64,000 bases of DNA. It comes from Limnohabitans sp. Rim8. GTDB taxonomy: Bacteria > Pseudomonadota > Gammaproteobacteria > Burkholderiales > Burkholderiaceae_C. Below are positions 17,376 through 25,672 of this stretch, piece after piece; position 1 is the first letter of the stretch, and each line of letters opens with the position of its first letter. The notes below the pieces were generated by a model, which saw nothing but the letters and a program-made list of their open reading frames with translations, searched no databases and was not told the DNA's origin. The stretch covers positions 1 to 64,000 of the forward strand of contig CAMDFK010000013.1 of the NCBI GenBank assembly GCA_945897465.1. Direction: 5' to 3'. The position numbers and the translations under genes are program-made.

Positions 17376-17870
17376 ATGATCCAGAAAAAAACCGTCAAAG
17401 CCCTTGACATCGCTGTGTTCATCACCTCGAGAGCGGTGGTCAAGCCCGTGACCACGGAAGAGATCGCCCACGGCCTGAACCTGTCGTCTTCGTACACCGA
17501 ATCCATCCTGAAAGAGCTCCGCGAGGCGGGCCTGATCCGTGCCCACCGAGGTCCTGGCGGCGGCTACCAAATCCGTGGCAATCCCGAAGACATCAGTTTA
17601 TGGGACGTGGTGCAACACTTCGAGGAAGTCCACAGTTTCGATGCCCTTTATCCCGAAGGAGAGCACCCCATGAAGGCGCTGGAGTCGGACATTCAGCGCA
17701 ACATGCAAGCCCTTCTGCAGGCGCAAACCCTGTCCGATGTGGCCGTGCCCTTCATGCCGCGCGATGCCCGTGTGACCTCCATGTTGGGTCAGTTCCGCTT
17801 GAAGCCGCTGCCCGCACCGGTCATGCCGCGTGCACCCAATTCTGTGTTCCAGCTCAGCATGATGATGTGA
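17376..17870 (+). CDS. Rrf2-family transcriptional regulator without cysteines
   Basis: The 164-residue protein has the Rrf2 winged helix (residues 5-75: VTTEEIAHGLNLSSSYTESI, RAHRGPGGGYQI). Members such as IscR, NsrR and RirA bind an iron-sulfur cluster through three cysteines in the middle of the protein; this one has no cysteine at all, so it cannot bind a cluster that way and must sense another signal. The C-terminus is Pro/Met-rich. The ATG at 17376 is preceded by AACGGAGA. It is a single gene with a stem-loop at its end. Confidence 0.82.
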   Translation: MIQKKTVKALDIAVFITSRAVVKPVTTEEIAHGLNLSSSYTESILKELREAGLIRAHRGPGGGYQIRGNPEDISLWDVVQHFEEVHSFDALYPEGEHPMKALESDIQRNMQALLQAQTLSDVAVPFMPRDARVTSMLGQFRLKPLPAPVMPRAPNSVFQLSMMM

Positions 17871-17872
17871 GA

Positions 17873-17898
17873 CTTGGGCCCTCAGTGCGGGGCCCAAG
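17873..17898. terminator. Stem-loop between convergent genes
   Basis: CTTGGGCCC (17873-17881) pairs exactly with GGGCCCAAG (17890-17898) around an 8-nt loop. It covers the short gap between the Rrf2 gene and the DUF2237 gene and overlaps the last codons of the latter. There is no T-run. Confidence 0.5.
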
Positions 17899-18256
17899 CG
17901 AATTCGCGCAATTGCTCGAGCGTCACGTATTGCAGGGCTTTTTGATGGGTGCTCTCCAGCACCACATGCGGTGCCACCCCGGCCTGAAAGGCTTCGAGCC
18001 AGCGCAGGGCGCAGAGGCACCATCGGTCACCCGCTTTCAGGCCGGCGAAGCGGTGTTCAGGTCGAGGTGTGATCAAGTCGTTACCGTGTGACCGTGAAAA
18101 ATCCAGAAAAGCCTGAGTGACTTTGGCGCAGATCACATGGGTGCCTGCATCTTCGTCGCTGGTGTTGCAGCAACCGTCCCTGAAAAAACCCGTGAGCGGG
18201 TCGTAAGAGCAGGGGATCAATTCGCCACCGAGAACGTTCAAGCCGGAGCGAGTCAT
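17882..18256 (-). CDS. DUF2237 family protein
   Basis: The protein shows the whole DUF2237 pattern: NVLGGELIPCSYDPLTGFFR, DGCCNTSDEDAGTHVICA, then RPEHRFAGLKAGDRWCLCA and VVLESTHQKALQYV. The family is cytoplasmic, rich in conserved Cys and of unknown function. I choose the ATG at 18256 (MTRSGLNVLGG, 124 residues), because homologues begin close to the NVLGG motif; an ATG at 18289 would add 11 residues. It is a stand-alone gene convergent with the Rrf2 regulator. Confidence 0.8.
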   Translation of the reverse strand: MTRSGLNVLGGELIPCSYDPLTGFFRDGCCNTSDEDAGTHVICAKVTQAFLDFSRSHGNDLITPRPEHRFAGLKAGDRWCLCALRWLEAFQAGVAPHVVLESTHQKALQYVTLEQLREFAWAPH

Positions 18257-18491
18257 GGGTGTCCAAGAGCAAGAGATGATGGGAGGCATATTGTGTGGGC
18301 GTCACCGCACACTGTCTGTCACCCTCGTGCAAAGGCTTGCACGCTTGGAGGGTCTTTCCATGGTTTGGCCTTGAGCCGCCATTGATGCGGCGCTTGCGTG
18401 GACATGTTGAGCGTGCAAGCGGTCAATCTGCTCAATGTGCGCGACAAAGCGCATCACTGACCATTAAGATCGCTTGACCCAATGATTGCCC

Positions 18492-19247
18492 ATGAACTTT
18501 CCGCTCATCACCGACCCCTTTTTTTACCTGATCGCCGTGCCGGCGGTGCTGCTGCTGGGTTTGAGCAAAAGCGGCTTTGGTGCCGGGTTCGGTTCACTGG
18601 CGGTGCCGATGATGGCCTTGGCCGTCACGGTGCCCCAGGCCGCTGCGATTTTGATGCCCGTTTTGCTGGTCATGGACCTGCTGGGCATGTCTGCCTTTCG
18701 CAAGGATGTAGACAAGGCCTTGCTGCGCTTCATGGTGCCCTTTGCCATGGTGGGCATTGTGCTGGGTGCCTTGATGTTCAAACTGCTGGACGCCCAAAAA
18801 GTGGCGGCCATTGTGGGCGCTTTCACCTTGTTGTTTTTGGTGCAGCAAATGCTGTTCAAGCCCGACCGCAAGGGCCCACCGCCGCCGCGCTGGCTGGGTG
18901 GTTTGCTGCTCATCACGTCGGGTTTCACCAGCTTCATTGCGCACGCGGGCGGGCCGCCGCTCAACGCTTACGTGATGCGCTTGAAGCTCAAACCGATCCT
19001 CTTCACTGGAACGCTCGCATACCTGTTTTTCTTCATCAACATGGCCAAGTGGGTGCCCTATGCTTGGCTGGGCTTGCTGGACTGGCGCAACTTCGCGACC
19101 TCCTTGGTCCTTTTGCCGCTGGCCCCCATGGGCGTGTGGATGGGCGTGCGCTTGGCGCGGCGCATTCAGCCCGATTTGTTTTACCGCCTCATCCGTCTGG
19201 GCATGTTCCTCACGGGCTGCAAGCTCTTGTGGGACGGCTGGCGCTGA
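18492..19247 (+). CDS. TauE/SafE-family permease
   Basis: This 251-residue integral membrane protein has about eight transmembrane segments in two halves, with the family motifs LSKSGFGAGFGSLAVPMMAL near the N-terminus and ITSGFTSFIAHAGGPPLNAY in the second half. TauE/SafE proteins export sulfite, sulfoacetate or other organosulfur anions, but many members have no known substrate. The preferred start is the ATG at 18492; a TTG two codons earlier is possible. The following quinone reductase gene begins 32 bases later and may share the transcript. Confidence 0.85.
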   Translation: MNFPLITDPFFYLIAVPAVLLLGLSKSGFGAGFGSLAVPMMALAVTVPQAAAILMPVLLVMDLLGMSAFRKDVDKALLRFMVPFAMVGIVLGALMFKLLDAQKVAAIVGAFTLLFLVQQMLFKPDRKGPPPPRWLGGLLLITSGFTSFIAHAGGPPLNAYVMRLKLKPILFTGTLAYLFFFINMAKWVPYAWLGLLDWRNFATSLVLLPLAPMGVWMGVRLARRIQPDLFYRLIRLGMFLTGCKLLWDGWR

Positions 19248-19279
19248 GCAGACCTTTTTAATTTTCAAGGAGACCTTTC

Positions 19280-20266
19280 ATGAAAGCAGCCTGGTACAGC
19301 CGCAACGGCGAAGCCCAAGACGTGATGCAGCTGGGCGATTTGCCCACACCCAGCCCCCAAGCCGGTGAGGTGCGGGTGCGTCTGGCCACCTCGGGCGTGA
19401 ACCCCTCGGACGTCAAGTCGCGTCGCGCCCGGCCTTTGTCTGACCCTTTGATCGTGCCGCACAGCGACGGCGCGGGCGTGATCGAGGCGGTGGGCCAAGG
19501 CGTACCTGCCTCACGCGTGGGCGAGCGGGTGTGGGTCTGGAACGGCCAGTGGCAGCGCCCCATGGGCACTTGCGCGCAATACATCGCCCTGCCCGGCGCT
19601 CAGGCCGTGACTCTGCCCGAGGACGTCGACTTTGCTGCCGGCGCCTGCATGGGCATTCCGGGCCTGACGGCGGTGCAGGCCGTGATCTTGGCCGAGCGCC
19701 TGTCGGGAGACTTGCGCGGGCAGACCGTCTTGGTGACGGGGGCTTCGTCGGCGGTGGGCCACTACATCACCCAAATGGTGACGCAGGCTGGCGGCCGGGT
19801 GATTGGCACGGTGGGCTCTGAGGCCAAGGCCCTGCACGCACGCGCTGCAGGCATGCAGGAGGCTGTTTTTTACAAAACCGAGTCGGTGCCCGAGCGCGTC
19901 AAGGCGCTCACGCAGGGGCGTGGGGCCGATGTGATCATCGACATGGACTTCTCGACCACCGCTGCTTGGGCCTGTGCAGGCGCTTTGGCCCCGCACGGCC
20001 AGGTGGTGTGCTACGGCTCCAATGCGCTGGAAGTCCCCCTGCCGTTTCGGCCCTGGCTGTACCAGTCCATGGGTGTGAAGTTTTTTTTGGTCTACGACCT
20101 GACACCCGCTGACCGCCAAACGGCTGTGGCGCGCTTGTCGACCATGCTGGCTGCCAGGAAGTTGCATCACAGCATTGGGGCGCGCTATGCGCTGGACCAG
20201 GTGGCTCAGGCGCACCGCATGGTGGAAGCGGGGCAGACGGTGGGCAATGTGGTGATCGATTTGTGA
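19280..20266 (+). CDS. NADPH:quinone reductase-like, zinc-independent MDR oxidoreductase
   Basis: The protein is 328 residues. It has the MDR N-terminal GroES-like fold (VRLATSGVNPSDVKSRR) and a Rossmann domain with VLVTGASSAVGHYITQMV around residue 152, where quinone reductases have the AxxGxxG nucleotide motif. The zinc-ligand cysteines of alcohol dehydrogenases are absent. It should reduce quinones or reactive carbonyls using NADPH. The ATG at 19280 has a strong AAGGAGAC upstream. The specific substrate is not predictable. Confidence 0.82.
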   Translation: MKAAWYSRNGEAQDVMQLGDLPTPSPQAGEVRVRLATSGVNPSDVKSRRARPLSDPLIVPHSDGAGVIEAVGQGVPASRVGERVWVWNGQWQRPMGTCAQYIALPGAQAVTLPEDVDFAAGACMGIPGLTAVQAVILAERLSGDLRGQTVLVTGASSAVGHYITQMVTQAGGRVIGTVGSEAKALHARAAGMQEAVFYKTESVPERVKALTQGRGADVIIDMDFSTTAAWACAGALAPHGQVVCYGSNALEVPLPFRPWLYQSMGVKFFLVYDLTPADRQTAVARLSTMLAARKLHHSIGARYALDQVAQAHRMVEAGQTVGNVVIDL

Positions 20267-20402
20267 GGCGGGCTCGGCGGAAAGTTCACCCGCCAGGCTC
20301 AGGTGCCATGCCTGCGCTCAGCGCACGGACATCCGCTGGTTTGCCGTTATGCTTGATGGGCTGACAAGCTTTCACGTTTTTTCCTGGTTACTCTGATCGT
20401 TC

Positions 20403-22163
20403 ATGGCTGCATCTCCCAAATCGCTCTCGGGCCTGGCCCCTTTTTTCAAGCCCTACCGTGTGGCCTTGGGTGTGGCGGCCTTGTTTCTTTTACTGGCCGC
20501 AGGCACCACGCTGGCTTTCCCGTGGGTCTTGCGACAGCTGATAGACCAAGGCCTGTCCAGTGGCGCTCCGGCCGATCAGTTGTCGGGCAACTTCTTGCAG
20601 CTGTTTGGTGTGGCGGCGGCTTTGGCGGTGTTTTCAGCGGGGCGTTACTACACCGTGAGCTGGCTGGGCGAGCGCATCACCGCCGACTTGCGCAATGCGG
20701 TCTATGGCCATGTGCTCCAACAAAGTCCAGCCTTTTTTGAAACCACGCAGTCGGGCGAGGTGCTCTCGCGTCTGACCAACGACACCACGCTGGTGCAAAC
20801 GGTGGTGGGCTCTTCGTTCTCGATGGGCTTGCGCAACCTGGTCATGGGGTCGGGGGCGCTGATCATGCTGGTGTGGACCAACCCGGTGCTGATGCTTCAG
20901 GTGGTGGCGGTGCTGGTAGCGGTGATTTTTCCAAGCGTTTACCTTGGCCGTCGCGTGCGCCGCCTCTCGCGCACCAACCAGGACCGCGTGGCCGATTCGA
21001 GCGCCATCGCCTCTGAGGTGCTCAACGCCATCAGTGTGGTGCAAAGCTACACCGCCGAAGGCCGCGAAACGCGCCGCTTCATCGACTCCACCCTGCGTGC
21101 TCTGAGCTCCGCGTTGGGCCGCATCCGCGCCCGCGCCGTGTTGGTGGGTTTCATCATCATGGCTTCGAGCGCGGTGTTGCTCTGGGGCTTGTACATGGGC
21201 ACGCTGGCCGTGCGGGCGGGCACCAGCACAGCGGGCCAGTTGGGCGAGACGGTGTTTTACGTCATCTTGCTGGCCAGCGCCTTTGCGGTGCTGGGTGAGG
21301 TGTACGGCGATTTGCTGCGTGCAGCCGGTGCCACCGAGCGCCTGATGGAGTTGCTGCACACCGAGTCGAACCTGAAAATCGCAGCTCAATCGCAACAAGC
21401 GCCTTGGCCGCAAGGTGGCTCGTCCTTGCAGCTGGACTCTGTGCGCTTTCATTACCCGTCGCGTCCTGACACCTGGGCGCTGGACCAGCTCACGGGCCAG
21501 ATCCACCCCGGACAGACCGTGGCCGTGGTGGGCCCGAGCGGCGCAGGCAAAACCACCCTGTTCGATTTGCTGATGCGCTTTCACGACCCACAATCGGGCC
21601 GCATCGTGCTCGATGGCGTGCCAATCGACCAGATGGATCTGCACACGCTGCGCGAGCGCATGGCCATCGTGCCCCAAGAGCCGGTGATTTTTTCCGGTAC
21701 CGTGATGGAGAACATCCTTTATGGCCGACCCGACGCCAGCCTGGAAGACGTACACGCTGCAGCAGAAGCCGCGTACGCCCAAGAGTTCATCCGCGAGCTG
21801 CCCGAAGGATATGACACTTACCTGGGCGACCGGGGTGTGCGTTTGTCGGGCGGTCAGCGCCAACGCATCGCCATCGCCCGTGCCATCTTGAAAAATGCCC
21901 CGCTGCTGCTGCTGGACGAGGCGACCAGTGCGCTCGATGCACAGAGCGAAAAAATGGTTCAGGCCGCGCTGGACAAAGCCATGGTCGGTCGCACCACCTT
22001 GGTCATTGCCCACCGCTTGGCCACGGTGCAACGCGCCGATGTGATCTGGGTGCTGGAGCGTGGTCGCTTGATGGAGCAGGGCAACCACGCCGAGCTGCAA
22101 GCCAAAGGCGGGCTGTATGCCAGCCTGGCTGCGCTGCAGTTCAACAACACCTCAGGCCACTGA
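20403..22163 (+). CDS. ABC exporter, fused permease and ATPase (MsbA/LmrA type)
   Basis: The 586-residue half-transporter has six transmembrane helices (residues 1-320) followed by the ATPase domain: Walker A GPSGAGKTT near residue 377, signature LSGGQRQR near 482, Walker B LLLLDEATSALD near 500 and the H-loop VIAHRLATV. A homodimer would export a lipid or amphipathic substrate across the inner membrane. It is not in an operon, and a small hairpin follows. It is the last ordinary chromosomal gene before the photosynthesis cluster. Confidence 0.9.
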   Translation: MAASPKSLSGLAPFFKPYRVALGVAALFLLLAAGTTLAFPWVLRQLIDQGLSSGAPADQLSGNFLQLFGVAAALAVFSAGRYYTVSWLGERITADLRNAVYGHVLQQSPAFFETTQSGEVLSRLTNDTTLVQTVVGSSFSMGLRNLVMGSGALIMLVWTNPVLMLQVVAVLVAVIFPSVYLGRRVRRLSRTNQDRVADSSAIASEVLNAISVVQSYTAEGRETRRFIDSTLRALSSALGRIRARAVLVGFIIMASSAVLLWGLYMGTLAVRAGTSTAGQLGETVFYVILLASAFAVLGEVYGDLLRAAGATERLMELLHTESNLKIAAQSQQAPWPQGGSSLQLDSVRFHYPSRPDTWALDQLTGQIHPGQTVAVVGPSGAGKTTLFDLLMRFHDPQSGRIVLDGVPIDQMDLHTLRERMAIVPQEPVIFSGTVMENILYGRPDASLEDVHAAAEAAYAQEFIRELPEGYDTYLGDRGVRLSGGQRQRIAIARAILKNAPLLLLDEATSALDAQSEKMVQAALDKAMVGRTTLVIAHRLATVQRADVIWVLERGRLMEQGNHAELQAKGGLYASLAALQFNNTSGH

Positions 22164-22171
22164 CGTCTGCT

Positions 22172-22187
22172 GGGGCTCACGCCCCAC
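22172..22187. terminator. Short hairpin after the ABC exporter
   Basis: TGGGGC-tcac-GCCCCA forms a perfect 6-bp stem 9 bases after the ABC gene stop. There is no T-run, so its role as a terminator is uncertain. Confidence 0.35.
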
Positions 22188-22211
22188 AACCCTCTGCCAC
22201 ACGCGATTGAC

Positions 22212-22406
22212 TCACGACTTCAAGTCGGTTTTGTCTGTTTCAGCCCCTGCATTGGCGGCCGATGCCTGATCCATCGCATCTTGCGCCGCTTTTTCGCGTG
22301 CCCGTTGTTGGCGGGTTTGTTCCTGCGCCTTGCGCACATCGTGCATTTGCCAAAAGGCAAACACAAACACCAGCCCAAAAATACCCAGTTCCAACCAGAT
22401 CGCCAT
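22212..22406 (-). CDS. Small single-span membrane protein, divergent from crtE
   Basis: The ATG at 22406 has a near-perfect GGGAGGT 6 bases upstream and gives 64 residues: one N-terminal transmembrane segment (IWLELGIFGLVFVFAFW), then a charged Lys/Arg/Gln/Ala-rich helix and an acidic tail. I do not recognise a family. It is transcribed away from crtE, and its 5' side faces the TGT-N12-ACA palindrome at 22431-22448, so it could share redox and light control with crtE. Similar small anchored proteins often border photosynthesis clusters, but no function can be given. Confidence 0.6.
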   Translation of the reverse strand: MAIWLELGIFGLVFVFAFWQMHDVRKAQEQTRQQRAREKAAQDAMDQASAANAGAETDKTDLKS

Positions 22407-22430
22407 GACTTGACCTCCCGCATGTGAATG

Positions 22431-22448
22431 TGTCAGCAAAGATTGACA
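22431..22448. promoter_or_regulatory. PpsR/CrtJ-type operator 1 upstream of crtE
   Basis: TGTCAGCAAAGATTGACA fits TGT-N12-ACA exactly. Its right half supplies the TTGACA -35 box (22443-22448) of the crtE promoter, so a bound repressor would exclude RNA polymerase. Confidence 0.75.
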
Positions 22449-22470
22449 CTTTAAATTATCAGGTTATATT
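22443..22470 (+). promoter_or_regulatory. Sigma-70 promoter of crtE
   Basis: TTGACA (22443-22448) and TATATT (22465-22470) with a 16-base spacer make a strong promoter for the crtE-crtF-bchC superoperon. The predicted transcript starts near 22477, about 45 bases before the crtE ATG. It lies between two PpsR-type operators. Confidence 0.7.
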
Positions 22471-22482
22471 GACACTCATGCC

Positions 22483-22500
22483 TGTCACTTGATGTGGACA
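22483..22500. promoter_or_regulatory. PpsR/CrtJ-type operator 2 upstream of crtE
   Basis: TGTCACTTGATGTGGACA fits TGT-N12-ACA. It begins 52 bases (about five helical turns) after operator 1 and lies just downstream of the predicted transcription start, a spacing that allows cooperative looping. Confidence 0.65.
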
Positions 22501-22522
22501 GGTCTTCCCTGCCGGAGGTCCC

Positions 22523-23437
22523 ATGAGTCTGTTGACACGCGCCGAACACGCTTTGAGCTCCCATTTTGAGCAAGCCGCGGGTGTGGGTGCCCCCTCTCGG
22601 TTGGTGGCTGCCATGCGGCATGCTGTGTTTTCGGGCGGCGCACGCATCCGCCCGCAACTGTGCATGGCGGTGGCCACTGCCTGCGGCGACGACGCGCCCC
22701 AGCTGACCAATGCGGCTGCTGTGGCTTTGGAGTTGATGCATTGCGCCTCTTTGGTGCATGACGACATGCCCGCCTTTGACAATGCCGACACCCGGCGCGG
22801 CCGGCCCACGGTGCACAAGGCCTTCAGCGAACCGCTGGCGCTGCTGGCGGGGGACGGCCTGATTGTGATGGCCTACCGCGTTTTGTTGCAAGCGGGCGCA
22901 CAGCGGCCTGATCGCCTGATGGCCCTGATGGATAACATGACCACCGGCGTGGGCCTGCCCAACGGCATCGTCGCAGGGCAAGCCTGGGAGTGTGAGACCG
23001 GCGCCGACCTGGGCCAATACCAACGTGCCAAAACAGGCGCTTTATTCGTTTCGGCCACTTGCGCAGGAGCGCTCAGCTGCGGCCAAGCGCCGGAGCCTTG
23101 GGCCCCTTTGGGGGCTTACTTGGGCGAGGCCTACCAAGTGGCCGATGACATCCGCGACGTGATCGCCGACGCCGCCACTTTGGGTAAACCCGCTGGTCAA
23201 GACGCTTTGCACGCCCGCCCCAGCTCGGCCCAAGCACTGGGCCTTGATGGGGCCATCGCCCACTTTGACCGCTTGATTGAGCAGGCTGCCTCGTCGATCC
23301 CGGCTTGCTCGTGCCGCGACATGTTGCGCCAGCTGGTTCAGCTGGAAGCCGAGCGCCTGGTGCCCAAGGCCCTGTGCGAAGGCTATTTCAAGACCCACCC
23401 AGCCGTCGCTCCGGCCCGCATTGGTGCCGCGCATTGA
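22523..23437 (+). CDS. crtE: Geranylgeranyl diphosphate synthase
   Basis: This 304-residue trans-prenyltransferase makes GGPP, the C20 precursor of carotenoids and of the bacteriochlorophyll tail. The first aspartate-rich motif is DDMPAFD at about residue 79 and the second is DDIRD at about 208; GGARIRPQL near residue 37 binds isopentenyl diphosphate. The ATG at 22523 has GGAGGT upstream. It is the first gene of the plus-strand superoperon, with crtF 32 bases later, under a promoter flanked by two PpsR-type operators. Confidence 0.95.
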   Translation: MSLLTRAEHALSSHFEQAAGVGAPSRLVAAMRHAVFSGGARIRPQLCMAVATACGDDAPQLTNAAAVALELMHCASLVHDDMPAFDNADTRRGRPTVHKAFSEPLALLAGDGLIVMAYRVLLQAGAQRPDRLMALMDNMTTGVGLPNGIVAGQAWECETGADLGQYQRAKTGALFVSATCAGALSCGQAPEPWAPLGAYLGEAYQVADDIRDVIADAATLGKPAGQDALHARPSSAQALGLDGAIAHFDRLIEQAASSIPACSCRDMLRQLVQLEAERLVPKALCEGYFKTHPAVAPARIGAAH

Positions 23438-23469
23438 GCGCCTAAGACGCTATAAGCGAAGGAAGCCGC

Positions 23470-24687
23470 ATGTCTCAACCGCTGGATTTGGCCGCCTTGC
23501 AGGCGCATGCAGCCCCCACATTCAAGGATGCGTGGCAGGCCCGCCTGGAGCGCTGGTACGCGCACCCTGGTCTGTACCGCTGGTCACTGGGCAACCCCCT
23601 CACGCGCTGGCTCACGCGCCGCCGCACCCGCCAGTTGTTTGACCTGATGGCCGGTTTTGTGCACAGCCAGGTGCTGTTGGGCTGTGTACGCCTAGACCTG
23701 TTTCGCGCCTTGCATCAAGCACCTGCCAGTTTGACCGACCTGGCCCGCCGCACCGGCTTGGCCCCGGCGGTTTTGCAGCGGTTGCTGCTCTCGGCCGTGG
23801 CGTTGGGCCTCTTGGAGCGCCGCAGCCAAGGCCGTTTTGGCCTCGGTCCCTTGGGTGTGCCGCTGGTGCAGCACGAGGGCATCGCCCAAATGATCGAGCA
23901 CAACCACCTGCTCTACCAAGACATGCAGGACCCGGTGCAGTTCTTAAATAACGCCTGGAGCGGCGGTATGGCCGAGTACTGGCCTTATGCCCACGAAAAG
24001 CCCGCTGTGGTCATGCCTGTTGAGCAGGTGGACAAGTTCACCCGCTATTCGCAGCTCATGGCCGCTTCGCAAGGCTTTGTGGTGCAAGAAATCTTGTCGT
24101 CCTATTTTTTCGATGAACACCGCTGTGTGCTCGATGTCGGGGCGGGCAAGGGGCGCTTTGTGAGCGAGTTGGCTGCGCATGCGCCGCACCTGCAATTCAA
24201 GATGTTCGATCTGCCCCCGGTGCTGGCGCTGGCCCGAGAAAGCCTGCAGGCCAAAGGATTGACCGAACGGGTGAGCTTGCACCCTGGCAGCTTTCTGGAT
24301 GATCCCTTGCCCGAAGGGGCAGACCTGATCACTTTGGTGCGTGTGGCGCACGACCACCCTGATGCGGTGGTGCGGCAGATTTTGCAAAAAGCCCATGCGG
24401 CTTTGCCGGTGGGCGGTGTGTTGTTGTTGGCCGAGCCCATGGCCCAACCCGACGAAGAAGCCGGGCAACCTGAGGCCTCGGTCGATGCTTATTTTCACTT
24501 TTACCTCTTGGCCATGGGGGCAGGGCGACTGCGCACTCCACAAGAGCTGCAAACCATGATGCAAGTGGCCGGGTTCACCCATGTCGAACTGGTGCCCAAC
24601 GCCATGCCCATCCATGCCCGCATCCTTGTGGGGCGTAAATCTCAGTGTTTACCCTTAGAATCATCAAATGATGTCAATTTGCATTGA
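23470..24687 (+). CDS. crtF: Hydroxyneurosporene O-methyltransferase
   Basis: CrtF methylates the tertiary 1-hydroxyl of acyclic carotenoids with S-adenosylmethionine, forming the 1-methoxy end groups of spheroidene and spirilloxanthin. The SAM-binding motif VLDVGAGKGRF lies about residue 220, after an N-terminal winged-helix dimerisation domain, as in plant O-methyltransferases. The length of 405 residues is normal. The last five codons run into the large palindrome that contains the bchC operator, so coding and control sequence overlap at its end. Confidence 0.93.
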   Translation: MSQPLDLAALQAHAAPTFKDAWQARLERWYAHPGLYRWSLGNPLTRWLTRRRTRQLFDLMAGFVHSQVLLGCVRLDLFRALHQAPASLTDLARRTGLAPAVLQRLLLSAVALGLLERRSQGRFGLGPLGVPLVQHEGIAQMIEHNHLLYQDMQDPVQFLNNAWSGGMAEYWPYAHEKPAVVMPVEQVDKFTRYSQLMAASQGFVVQEILSSYFFDEHRCVLDVGAGKGRFVSELAAHAPHLQFKMFDLPPVLALARESLQAKGLTERVSLHPGSFLDDPLPEGADLITLVRVAHDHPDAVVRQILQKAHAALPVGGVLLLAEPMAQPDEEAGQPEASVDAYFHFYLLAMGAGRLRTPQELQTMMQVAGFTHVELVPNAMPIHARILVGRKSQCLPLESSNDVNLH

Positions 24688-24699
24688 CATCATTTGATG
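24662..24699. repeat. Perfect 17-bp inverted repeat at the crtF-bchC junction
   Basis: CATCAAATGATGTCAAT (24662-24678) and ATTGACATCATTTGATG (24683-24699) are exact reverse complements around a 4-base centre. It includes the crtF stop codon and the central PpsR-type operator. It may serve both as an operator array and as an mRNA stem-loop after crtF. Confidence 0.8.
24672..24689. promoter_or_regulatory. PpsR/CrtJ-type operator 1 upstream of bchC
   Basis: TGTCAATTTGCATTGACA is a TGT-N12-ACA palindrome with the extended TGTCA/TGACA ends. Its TTGACA (24684-24689) may be a -35 box. It overlaps the end of crtF. Confidence 0.78.
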
Positions 24700-24715
24700 T
24701 AAAGCAAAAAATACA
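24698..24715. promoter_or_regulatory. PpsR/CrtJ-type operator 2 upstream of bchC
   Basis: TGTAAAGCAAAAAATACA is a second TGT-N12-ACA site starting exactly 8 bases after the first one ends and stopping 3 bases before the bchC ATG. An 8-bp gap between two CrtJ sites is the arrangement described for the Rhodobacter bchC promoter. The site is AT-rich and lacks the TGTCA end, so it is weaker evidence alone. Confidence 0.6.
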
Positions 24716-24718
24716 AGC

Positions 24719-25672
24719 ATGAAATCCCAAGCCGTCGTTTTCAACAACCCCAGGCACCTGTCACTGCAGGCCTTGGACTTGCCCGAATTGCAAGCCGGTC
24801 AGTTGGACGTGGCCGTGGAGTTCAGCGGCATCAGCACCGGCACCGAGCGCATGCTCTGGGACGGCAGCATGCCGCCCTTCCCCGGCATGGGTTATCCACT
24901 GGTGCCCGGCTACGAGACGGTGGGCCGCGTGGTGCGCGCCGCCTCTGACTCCGGCGTGCAAACCGGTCAGCGCGTTTTTGTGCCGGGGGCCAATTGTTTC
25001 ACCGGTGTCAAAAGCCTGTTTGGTGGCGCGGCTTCACGCTTGGTGGTGAGCGAGCAAAAAGTGGTGCCGGTGGCCGAACATCTGGGTGCTCAATCGGTGC
25101 TGCTGGCGCTCGCCGCAACGGCCTACCACGCTGTTTCTGGCGGTGGACAACAAGACCCGTTTGAAGCCCCCGAACTCATTGTGGGACACGGCGTCATGGG
25201 TCGCCTGCTGGCCCGTTTGACCGTTGCCGCTGGCCTGCCCGCACCCACCGTGTGGGAAACCCAGGCCGAGCGCTTTGCGGGGGCCGAAGGCTACACCGTG
25301 GTGCAGCCGCAAGACGACCCGCGGCGCGACTACCGTACCATTTACGACGTGAGTGGCGACGGCAGCCAGCTCAACGGCTTGATCCAGCGACTGCGCCCCG
25401 GTGGCGAGTTGGTGCTGGCCGGCTTTTACAAACACGACCTGTCTTTTGCCTACGCCCCGGCTTTCATGCGCGAAGCGCGCATGCGCATCGCCGCCGAGTG
25501 GAAGCGCCCGGACCTGTTGGCCGTCAACGAGCTGGTGAACACCGGCCGCTTGTCGCTCGACGGATTGATCACCCACACCCAGCCATCGACGCAAGCTGGT
25601 TCAGCCTACGAGACCGCCTTCGGAGATGCGAGCTGTCTCAAGATGATCCTTGATTGGAGTGCCACCGCATGA
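24719..25672 (+). CDS. bchC: Bacteriochlorophyllide a dehydrogenase
   Basis: BchC oxidises the 3-hydroxyethyl group to the 3-acetyl group of bacteriochlorophyllide a. The protein is a 317-residue MDR-type dehydrogenase that lacks clear zinc cysteines at the usual place. Family features include the N-terminal FSGISTGTERMLWDGSMPPF and GYPLVPGYETVGRV. No Shine-Dalgarno is visible before the ATG, and the upstream sequence is operator; its own transcript would be nearly leaderless. Its stop overlaps the bchX start (ATGA). Confidence 0.93.
   Translation: MKSQAVVFNNPRHLSLQALDLPELQAGQLDVAVEFSGISTGTERMLWDGSMPPFPGMGYPLVPGYETVGRVVRAASDSGVQTGQRVFVPGANCFTGVKSLFGGAASRLVVSEQKVVPVAEHLGAQSVLLALAATAYHAVSGGGQQDPFEAPELIVGHGVMGRLLARLTVAAGLPAPTVWETQAERFAGAEGYTVVQPQDDPRRDYRTIYDVSGDGSQLNGLIQRLRPGGELVLAGFYKHDLSFAYAPAFMREARMRIAAEWKRPDLLAVNELVNTGRLSLDGLITHTQPSTQAGSAYETAFGDASCLKMILDWSATA

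Noticed and set aside
20634-22100. A 488-codon minus-strand frame opposite the ABC exporter
   Set aside because: Antisense shadow; the plus strand has complete ABC motifs.
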